64,000 bases of DNA from Pieris napi. Lineage: Eukaryota > Arthropoda > Insecta > Lepidoptera > Pieridae. The stretch is taken from the NCBI RefSeq assembly GCF_905475465.1, contig NC_062245.1:10602001-10666000 (forward strand), in the 5' to 3' direction. Shown in pieces: positions 35,610-45,200 of this stretch; position 1 is the stretch's first letter, and every line of letters starts with the position of its first letter. The translations under genes were made by a program, and so were the position numbers. Under the pieces are notes generated by a model. That model was not told the origin of the DNA, ran no database searches, and saw nothing but the letters and a program-made list of their open reading frames with translations.

Positions 35610-36158
35610 ATGTTTACGCGCAGTCAAATCGCGGGAGGTGTCTCGAATGCACGCACCATGCTCTTAATCCTTGCTTTTGTCTCGCTGGCGTTCGCCGCAC
35701 CCGCCACTTACGACCAACGTCAAGAAGGCGAAGTCAATGTCCAAGCTGATGTCCAAAACGTCGTCCTTCTAGTTGCTATCCCTCAGAAGATACCCAGTAG
35801 CCTCTTAGACTTGAGCTGGTTGAAGAGCGGGAAGCATGGCAGCGATGATATCCAGGAGCGGGCTGATGTACATGTGATGGAGGCGTTTGTTGAGCCGAAC
35901 ACACCGTACCGCGTCGAAATTGGCACGGAAGGTGAGAAGAAAGTTGAGGGTGACGGGCGTAATGCGGAGGTATTAATCGCCGGCCGGAAACCGATCGAAG
36001 CAGAGGAACAGGAATCTGATAAAAATGAATTTAAGCTCATTGGAGCGATGGAGCAGTGCGGTCCGGATAGAATGAGGGATCCAGTGACGCTCATGTGCGT
36101 TGATGAACCGGAAGCACCTTCTACACGAGCCCCTGAAGTTATCGCTGTATCGACGTAA
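35610..36158 (+). CDS. Small secreted protein with DQRQ motif (paralogue 2)
   Basis: A single open exon ends in TAA at 36,156-36,158. The frame is open from 35,520. ATGs at 35,610 and 35,658 are both possible. The one at 35,658 (gcaccatgc context) is directly followed by a clean signal peptide (LLILAFVSLAFA, cleavage before AP). The mature protein starts with ATYDQRQEG and a hydrophobic NVVLLVAIPQK stretch, matching the layout of the gene at 31.1 kb. A charged middle region and a C-terminal CGPDRMRDPVTLMC pair of cysteines, which paralogue 1 lacks, follow. It sits 3.7 kb downstream of paralogue 1 in the same orientation, suggesting an old tandem duplication. Secreted; function unknown. Confidence 0.72.
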   Translation: MFTRSQIAGGVSNARTMLLILAFVSLAFAAPATYDQRQEGEVNVQADVQNVVLLVAIPQKIPSSLLDLSWLKSGKHGSDDIQERADVHVMEAFVEPNTPYRVEIGTEGEKKVEGDGRNAEVLIAGRKPIEAEEQESDKNEFKLIGAMEQCGPDRMRDPVTLMCVDEPEAPSTRAPEVIAVST

Positions 36159-36242
36159 CCCGATCTCCCGATTATTGTAGGATACTAATTTATTATTTCA
36201 TTATGTAATTTATTTGTAAATTATTATATTTTAAGTAAACGT

Positions 36243-36248
36243 ATTAAA
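36243..36248 (+). terminator. Variant polyadenylation signal, paralogue 2
   Basis: ATTAAA, the commonest variant signal, 85 bases after the stop codon. No AATAAA occurs closer. Confidence 0.35.
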
Positions 36249-36539
36249 CATCTATTGTTCTATTTCTTATCCCATTGTTATGAATATTATCACGTACGAA
36301 ACGTACAATATAATATATTATACGTATATGTATGCATATATGTAGTATTGCATACATAATATACCTAAAATTATCATACAATTAGGGATTTATTATATGT
36401 GCCAATAGAGCTATAGAAAGTTCTTGAAGTAAGATAAATCTTTTTGAAATATAATTCTCTAGATATTGATATTAACTTATCAAACGATAACTTTAAACAT
36501 GTTGAATTGAATTAGATATTATTTATTAACATTGTTCTA

Positions 36540-36765
36540 TTGGCTCAAGTTTACGACTCTCATCCTTGAGGTCGTAGGTTCGATTTTCAGCTGTTCACAA
36601 ATGAACTTTCTGTTTATGTTCGCATCAAACATTCGATTGTACGGTAAAGGAAATCATCGTGCCTTTTAACTTGCCTATTAGAAATAAAAATTGGTCACAA
36701 AACAGATACAGAAATCTGAGGCCAATACCTAAAGGTTGTAGCGCCACTGGATATTTTTTATTAAA
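36540..36765 (+). repeat. SINE of the gactctcatccctg family, diverged
   Basis: It carries acgactctcatccttgaggt, box B-like ggttcgat, the gtacggtaaaggaaa block, acagatacagaaatctgagg and the 3' end ggttgtagcgccactgg. About 225 bp, near full length but with an internal deletion. Confidence 0.65.
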
Positions 36766-36769
36766 ATTG

Positions 36770-37305
36770 TTTGAAATTTGATAATATAAATCATAATATA
36801 TTATTCACAACATCCAGAATGATCACCAGTTTTGCATTTAGATGTTGTTATATTGTATTTTTTTTAAATATGTTTGTTACCTATTAATAAAAAATTCTAA
36901 CAAAACGTTAAAAACACAAAAGTGGGTTTCGTTGCCAAAATGTTCTTTGATATCAATGGTGTCAAATTTAATTTAAGTTATAGTAAATTTTAAAACAATA
37001 TTCATCCATATACTTTCTCTACTAAGCCACTGGACCTATTATAGTTAATTATATAATTTTGTTGTATAGATATGTTTTCTCTGTATATAGATATGAGTTG
37101 ATACTAACACGATATATGTAACAATGACTGTATATTTATCATGAGTCGTAAGTTTTCATAAGCAAAAATCTATAGAACAATTAGACGGCTATAATCTGAA
37201 TTATTACGATTAGAATAGTATGATATACCTAGATTAATCTTTAATCAATATTTATCGTATTAATAATAATATAGATGTAAAAACATTATGTAATATTGCT
37301 GAGTC
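36770..37305. other. Non-coding, nothing seen
   Basis: AT-rich intergenic sequence without frames, repeats or motifs that I can name. Confidence 0.5.
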
Positions 37306-37309
37306 AAGA

Positions 37310-37414
37310 CTGACGCAGCGTTTTTTTGCAATTTCTTCTCGTGCGTTCTACGCCCTTGATTTGACAATTGGCAGTAAATTTAAATTTAGGTGCATTAATT
37401 GTGCTGACGTTCAT
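37310..37414 (-). repeat. Dispersed repeat end
   Basis: The minus strand carries agaacgcacgagaagaaattg and gacgttcataagtgta-like blocks also found at 48,440-48,600 and 57,885-58,010. This older repeat is the target into which the SINE at 37,427 inserted. Confidence 0.5.
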
Positions 37415-37426
37415 AAGTGTACCTAA

Positions 37427-37683
37427 AGGGGCCTCATAGCCTAGCGGTCTTATTAAGTGGCAGCTAGGTGAGGGGTACCGGGTTCGATTCCCGGTTCGAG
37501 GGCAAGTTTTAATTTAATTTAAATTTGTTCTCGGCCTTTGGGAGGGTTGTGCGGTACCGGGCGAGTGCCTAAAACCGTACATGGAGGACACGGTCGAAGT
37601 TCTAAGGCAAGAACGAATTATAAAAAATCTTATACTTGACGCTGGCTAATGCACAAACCGCGCCAGAGCCATAAAAAAAATAA
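37427..37683 (+). mobile_element. tRNA-derived SINE with intact target duplication
   Basis: The 5' end contains a perfect RNA polymerase III box A (tagcctagcgg, near 37,437) and box B (ggttcgattcc, near 37,482). These are followed by about 180 bp of tRNA-unrelated body and an A-rich end. Exact 12-bp duplications aagtgtacctaa flank it at 37,415-37,426 and 37,684-37,695. It is a retrotransposed copy, not a functional tRNA: the head does not continue into a full cloverleaf. It differs from the gactctcatccctg SINE family. Confidence 0.9.
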
Positions 37684-37890
37684 AAGTGTACCTAAGACTG
37701 CGAAATGTTAGAGACCACCATCTACCAACATCTTGGATGATCAACTATAACTGTGGATATGTATGAGAAACATGTTCTAGCCAGTTGTTTAGTGGTGGTG
37801 TATGATTTCTAAAAACATTGCAAAAAATAAAATTAATTCAATTTATCTTATTAGAGCGTAGTAAGGGTTTAATGTAGTAGTAATAAAGGA

Positions 37891-38155
37891 CATGAAAAAG
37901 TTAAGAAATGCTGTTACTTCTAGTAAAAGATTGAAATGGATATGGACAGGACATATTATGAGAGAAGATAAAGATAAATGGACGAAAAAAGTGACGGAAT
38001 GGCTTCCTCGCTATGACAAAAGAAAACCAGGTAGATAAATAAAGAGATGGGAAGATGATGTGCGAAGAGCAGCTGGCCCTATTTGGCTAGAAACAAAGAA
38101 GAGAAGAAGCCCTAAGAGGAGGCCTATGTCCAAGGACAAGCTGTATAACAGAAAT
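37891..38155 (+). pseudogene. RTE-like LINE reverse transcriptase C-terminus, broken
   Basis: The plus frame reads KRLKWIWTGHIMRED, then WTKKVTEWLPR, a stop, and KRWEDDVRRAAGP. This is the characteristic C-terminal tail of RTE-type reverse transcriptases (KWRWAGHVAR...W.....W.P......GRP..RWEDDI). One in-frame stop at about 38,036 and both-end truncation mark it as dead. Confidence 0.8.
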
Positions 38156-38173
38156 CAACCGGCTTGCCGATTA

Positions 38174-38535
38174 GTTATTAGTATTTATTTTTGAAGTTAT
38201 ACTTCTTTAAGCGCGTTATGAAAAATTGATGAGAGTGAAATTTTACGATGCGCGATGATTAAGTTGTCCACGGAAGATGCTACGGCATTGGACATAATTT
38301 AAAAACAACATTCGAATAATAATAGAATTTATGTTACACTTAATGTAAGAGAATAATAATAAATATAAATAATATTTATTTAATTTTTCAAATATAAACT
38401 GAACTTTATTGACTATAATGACTCCTTTTCCAGTCTTTGATTATTTAATTATTTGCGATTGCATGCAAGTGAAATTATACTTCTTTGGCATTATTAAAAA
38501 CTTCTTACGCGCGTACATAACATGCACCCTTTTTT
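38174..38535. repeat. Element with GAAGTTATACTTCTTT ends
   Basis: It starts gaagttatacttctttaagc directly after the RTE fragment and ends around aattatacttctttggca and ttcttacgcgcgtacataa. The inner part matches 24,415-24,700 closely. No coding content. Helitron-like or other non-autonomous nature is possible but unproven. Confidence 0.6.
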
Positions 38536-38599
38536 TTATTTTTTTTTAGTGTCAATTTTTTAGTACTTCACATTTTTATGTACTAGTATAAGTAATTAC

Positions 38600-39275
38600 G
38601 GCAATAAGGGCTCTTATTATTATTATTATCAGGGTTTAATGTAAAGTCTTATTGTGTTTAAATTACGTGAAAATGAATATTTTAAACAATGCCTTCATGT
38701 TAAGGGCAAAAAGTTATCATATTTGCAAATCTATAAAAATTGTCTATGTCATGAAAAATAAGTCCTAATTTAGATATAATAAGACTTTCAATATTTTTAT
38801 CTTAAATTATCATGTCAATGTAGTCAAATCTAAAACCTGTAACACAAAGTTATTAAAATTATTATTATTATTAATTTGTTCCTACGACGATGCTTACAAT
38901 ACGTATCTCTGGCGCTACAACCGCTTTTAGGTCTGGGCCTCAAATAGAAATAACGTTAGGGCTAACGGGCAAAAGGCTGACATGGTAACACTTGAAAACT
39001 AGCCAGTGGCGAAAAAATAAACAGTATTTTATATATATTTTTTTATGTATTTATAAACTTTTATATAAATGTTACTACAAATAAGAAGTAAACTTCTTTT
39101 TACGTTATCAACAAAAAAACCCATTTCTCAGACATAATCGATTATATTATCGCAGGATATCAGATAAATATTTTATTTCTACGAAGATTTAACCATATAA
39201 GTTACCTTCATAGAGAAACAATTCAGTATTAGTTGAATTTTCTCGTGATCAACTCGGTTCTGTTCTGTTCTAAAA
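38600..39275. other. 5' flank of sulfotransferase 1
   Basis: Non-coding. A worn minus-strand SINE 3' end lies at about 38,908-38,950 (ggcgctacaaccgc...aggtctggg). No promoter motif is convincing. Confidence 0.4.
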
Positions 39276-42200
39276 ATGGCGAATAACAACTACCCGTACG
39301 AGATAAGAGATGTGGATACACCAGAGAAAGAAGTCTCGCATAATCATGATGGTATGCATTTTTGGTACTTTTTTCGGGTTTTACCAGTTTAACCTTAAAA
39401 ACATACCACCAGGCGTGTTACTTCTTCATCGCATTTGAAACTCGATTGGTTTTTAACTTACGCCCTAGTTCACAATACCAGTCCACGTCTCGAATAATAA
39501 CTGTGGATTGAAGGAATCGCTTCCGTTGTTGCTTGTTTTTATGAATAGAGACATGAACGCATGAACTCTGATAATGACATTTTAAAAATGTTCTTTAGAT
39601 ATTTCCCCAATTATGTAGTCTTCGGAGGTATTAAATAACTTACGTAAATTGTATTGGTAACCCGGATGATAAAACACTACTACCTATTTCTTTTAACAAC
39701 TTTTTGTATGACCTTTACAGAAAATTCCAAAAAGATGCCTCAACCTAGTGTTGAACATTATTTCCTTTCTCTGTTACTTTTATGCCCATAGCTTGTTCAG
39801 TGTCATACCTGTCGTAACCATACATTGGACAGTCGGTCAGAACATATGTACGTTTACTATTGTCTCTCTATCCACCGTTGTTACGCTTACTTCCTCGAAT
39901 CGTAACGAAAAACTTTAATAGTTAACGTAATGTAATCTTTTTTTTAAGAACAATACATCGTGGGCGTATTTAGAACTAAACGTAAGCACGAACATTCATA
40001 CGAATAGGATATGGATAGTAAATTATACGAAGCGTAAAAAGTTCGTAATACAGCTTTACAACAAAAATATAACAAGAAATTTTATTTTATACAGCATCTC
40101 ACTTATAACCTTCGACTGGAGCGTAGTAATTTCCGGAAAAACAATCGGATTAAAATTGACAAAACCCGTATTTTATATTATAGAAAAATTGGTACTGAAT
40201 ATTTTTGTTAATAAGGATAATTTTCACTTATAATACCACAAGAGCTTCAAAATTATCGGGTATTTCCCGATAGGTTCGTTGCAAACAATTAATATAGTCG
40301 TCATGACGACTATAGTCTATAGTATAGTATATTTGTTTACAGGGAACCTTGAGGGAAATGCCCGATAATTTTGAAGCTCGTGTGGTATTCGGGGGATTAT
40401 TTTTCCGACCCAAATGTCGGCCAATAGAATTGCACCATGAGACGAAATGTACAGTTAACAAATAAGAATTTCATAATGAATAAAACAACTACTTAATACT
40501 TTTCTTGAAGCAACGACCAGAGAAAATTTTCACAAAAAATTATCAGTATAATACCATGTAGGTTGTACCACGTGACGTCGAATGGTGCAATTCTATTGGC
40601 CGATATTTGGGTCGGAAAAATAATAAAAAAAAAAACAGTTTAGATCTTAGTCTGTGTTTCTGCCCCATGCCCTATTTAACGTTTTATTTATTACATAGGT
40701 ATATTATAAAGGCCCAATTGAGATAAACACGTCACGATAACAACAGTCCCTAATCTTTCAAACCTTGACTCACGTTTTAGATTCGAACATGATTAAAAAA
40801 ATATATGCGGTCATTGCAATAACTGATAAAATATAAGAATATGATAACGAATTGCGTAATAAGTAACTACACAATTAAATAAGATTTTTTAGGGTATAAG
40901 CAGAATTTATAGCATTTTTTACATTTCAACAGCAACGGGTCGCGTGTGCTTTTAAAAATTAGATTTTTCTGTTCAAGGTTTAAAAAAAAAATCGTTATTT
41001 TAAAAAATATATACATTATACATATAATTTAATATATGTGTATATGTTTAGTAAAAAAAATTCTAAGCATATAGCGAAAGATTGAATACACCATATTTAC
41101 AAAAAGGTTAATACATTTACGAAAGCAAAAATCAATAAAAAATATTAAATACATTTAACTAAGATTTTTACATCGGCTTTTTCTCTCGGCCTCTCTCTCC
41201 CTCTGTCTCCTTTGCCGATGAGTAGGGATGCCTACAGATTCAAATTTAATGACGTGGAATAAGTGATATGCATCTTATGTTCCATAATAAACATATTTTA
41301 TTTTATTTTTTTATTTTTATCAGTTTCTGGATGCCGGTTTGTCCGGAAAGTTATTATTATATTTTACTAGCTGACCGGGCGTTTTGCCATGTATATTATT
41401 TCTAGGAAACATTTTTTAGTTCAATCAAAATAACTATCAACTATAATAAAAAAAATAGGGGTTGATCGTAGAAGGGTGAAAATTGAGGATTGTATGTATT
41501 TTTGTAATGATAATGATAAATGATAAATAAATAAATAAATTTAGGGGTGGACTACCCCTAACATTTAGGGGGATGAAAAATAGATGTTGGCCTCTCATAG
41601 ATACCGGATAAGCACAAAAAATTTCATCAAAATCGGTCAAGCCGTTTCGGAGGAGTATGGCAACGAAAACTGTGACACGAGAATTTTATATATTAGATAT
41701 CAATGATCGACCTTGAGTGTAATAGGAATACCTATTAACATGCCGACGTAACGTAGAAACATATAAAAAAACACGTTACGACGACATGATGATCCAAATG
41801 CCGACATGATGCATTCTTCTATGTGAAAAATTCACTTAGACAATATCGTGAGAAAATCGGCATGTCTAAGACTAAAAAATCGGCAACATTCTATACCTCA
41901 CCATGTCGCCTATTGTTTTATCACCTACTTGTCTATAAAAGAAATGAAATGAAAAAAATGAAAATGATTATCAATGAAATTCATGCCATTCAGCGCCCAG
42001 CGGTAATGTTTTAACGCCACAGACAATGAATGATTCAACAGAAAATGCGGCTTTAAGTTAGTTATATTTTTCTCGAAAATCAAACTCGGTCTCCGGAAGG
42101 CATGGCTTTAATATGTTAAGTGTATATAGGCGATTAATTACAATCTATACGCTCTAATAAAAAATAAATCAATGGCGCTACAACCTTTTTAGGTCTAGCT

Positions 42201-45200
42201 CTCAGATTTCTGGAAGTATTTGTTTCATGATCATTTGTTAATCTAATAGGCAGGCAGGTGATCAGCCTTCTGTGCCTGACGCACGCCGTCGACTTTTTGG
42301 CTCTAAGAGCGAGGCCACACGATGCGTTAACGGTGCGGTGTGGCGCCAGAGCGGTGCCGCAATGTCATCCTACATACAAATTACTATACCATGTCACACG
42401 ATGCGTTGCCCCGCCGCGCGTCGTCGCACCGCAAGCGCGTCGGGCTTGTGATCTGCGGGACGACGCGGGGAGCTGTAAAATATATTGCCACACCGCAACG
42501 CCCGTGTCCTATAGCTCGAAGTAATTGCGGTACGTCGCCGGAGCGGTGCCTACGACCTCATGGATGAAAGTCGCATGCTGAAGTCACTAGGCCAACACTG
42601 CTCTGCTGCTATACGCGCTAATAGTATATACATATATATAATATAGTTTATTTTCACAGAAATTGTCAGTATTGGACCTAAGGGCTACATATACCCAAAA
42701 ACGTTCAGAGAAATGGCAGCTGACATATATAACATGGAAGTGAAACCATCTGACGTTTACGTCTTCAGTTATCCAAGATCAGGTATTTACGAAATAAATT
42801 GATTTTATGAATTGGTCAATTAAAATTTACGAAATTTTCTAACCTGGTCAACTTACAACTTATTCATGGAAAGTAAATTAATAAGTAATCTAAAACACTA
42901 ATATTATTTTGTGTAAACATAATTTGAGGGAAAATAAAAAAATACATTTTTCGTTAGAGTTAGTTTGTGTTTTTATGAGGTTATTAAAATAACTGATTAT
43001 TATATTATTGCGTAATAAGTAATATAAGGTTAGATAACAGCAATTGTAAAAAATACAACATATTTGAATGTTGTTTTAACCTAATATTGTTATATTTCAG
43101 GAACAACATGGACCCAGGAGTTAGTGTGGTTGGTGGTGAATGACTTGGACTATGAAACAGCATTGAAAATACCACTGACAGACAGATACCCATTCTTAGA
43201 GTAGGTTTGAAACTCTGAAATCATCTTCATATAGTGTAGCACATCTGTTTCAACGGTCTACTTAAAAACACAACTAAAAAACTGATTTTGAATAATAAGT
43301 ATGACTTGAAAAATCGGTTAACATAAGGGACCTCTTTTATACCTATGTCTCTTTAAACACTTCTTTGATATACTATCTATATACATACTATATATATATG
43401 TGATATATATATTTAAAAGCTATTCAATAAAACATCAACTGTTTACTAAGTTAGAGTTCATTTAGTCATCTCAAAATCAATTTTAGTTTCCGAAATTAGT
43501 AGAAGTAAAAACTTGAATATTAACGTTGTGCATTTTTGATATTCTGGAATGGTTAGGGAATAATAATTTTGCACGAATTGCTTTAATTATCAGTATAAAA
43601 GTACTTTTGCGCTATATATAGTACACAAACATGAAAATTTATATTACATTAAATACGCCGCGCCAGCTGTCTTCTCTCCATCCGTCTTACGAATTTTCGA
43701 TAAGTTCACGTGTCCTGACGCGAGTTTAACATTTTTACCCATTCCAAAAAAAGTGTACAACGCCGCTAAAGAAGTTTTCACTTCAAAAAAGCTACACAAA
43801 ATAATTAAAATTAGTATTAAATAATTCAATTAGGAAAATTGACTATTTTTTAAGTTGCCATTTTTTATTCGCGTCAGTCTGACCAAATAGTTAATAATAA
43901 AGCTTTAGACGTTTCACAAAATTAAACCTTGATGATGACTTAAGGTCCAATTCCACATGCATCGATGTATCTGAGGAAAGAGACAAATGAATAAAAACCG
44001 TAACTATATAGCACGAAGTTTCATAATCGGTTAAAAAAACATCCGTCTTACGAATTTTCGATCAGGTCACGTGTCCTGACGCGAGTTTAACATTTTTTAC
44101 CCATTCCAAAAAAGTGTACAACGGCGCTAAAGAATTTTTCACTTAAAAAAATATCACCTCCTTGAAAGCATTAGATTGTGTGAAAGGAGTATTTTTTTGT
44201 AGAAATGTATCGAATAAGATTGTAATAAAAATTAAAAATTTCAGAGGATCAATGTTCTTGAATGATTCAAGGAAACAAAAGCTTCTCGATGAAAGCAAAG
44301 ACAATGAAACAAATGCAAAAGATATACAAAATGTGGTGAAATCTGCGGTGGAGCTCGTCAACGAGATGCCGTCTCCACGATTCATAAAGACCCACTTACC
44401 TCTCTCTTTATTACCACCAAAAGCTCTCGAAGCCAAGATGGTTTATGTTGCAAGAGATCCACGTGATGCCATTGTCTCGTTTTACCATTTAGTAGATTCA
44501 CTGAAATTGGCCAATTTTAATGGAGATTTTAAACAGTTTTGGTCTTTGAAGAATTACCGTAAGTTTTTTTTTAATTTACAGGAGGTAAACGGGCACGAGG
44601 CTCACCTTATGTATCACTTAATACCGACGCCCACGGACACTTGCACTCCCAGAAGGCCCGCAAGCGCGCTACCGGACTTTTAAGAATTGGAAGGCTCTTT
44701 TCTTGAAGGACCCTAAGTCAAATTGGTTCGGAAATACTTCGGTGGGCAGCTGGTTTCATAAAATGGTGGTGCTCGTATAGTTAGCAAATACGCAAAAGTT
44801 GCAAAACTGTTATGTTTCATGAAATAGAAACATAATAAATTTACATATTTTTTTTAATTTTTTATCTATTTACATTTTTTTATTATTACAAATATTTACA
44901 CAAAATTAGGTATAGATAATTAGGTTAGGTATAGGTAATAGGTTAAGAAAATTGTATTTTTTTAGACGTTCATAAGTTTACATTGTGTTACCTATATTAT
45001 GATTAAATGATTTTTTACTTTTTTTTTGTAAATACTGTATATTTGATTATAGTATGGTGTATGTTAATTTATAATGTAGCTGCTTAGGTCAATATTAAAA
45101 CAGTGTATATACTCTTTATAACGAATTTCAAGGGACCGAGCATTTTATTTTGTTATAGAGAGTTTTCGTTATAGGCAGAGAGAAAAAAATACCAAATTTA

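Noticed and set aside
35783..36094. 103-codon minus-strand frame rich in serine
   Set aside because: Antisense shadow of the secreted-protein gene at 35.6-36.2 kb.
37427..37500. Perfect box A and box B suggesting a tRNA gene
   Set aside because: The sequence does not close into an acceptor stem after box B and continues into a SINE body with an A-rich end and a 12-bp target duplication.
32805..41700. Large inverted duplication between 32.8-34.4 kb and 41.2-41.7 kb
   Set aside because: Both repeats are inverted, but their order is the same at the two sites. A true inverted duplication would reverse it. They are separate dispersed copies.
42258..42567. Arginine-rich frames in the GC-rich block as small proteins
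   Set aside because: They overlap in different frames and include the end of a minus-strand SINE; composition explains the open frames.
44162..44683. Single 173-codon frame as a sulfotransferase gene
   Set aside because: Only 44,245-44,558 is exon. The start lies in intron sequence with a clear acceptor, and the end runs past a clean donor into a LINE fragment.
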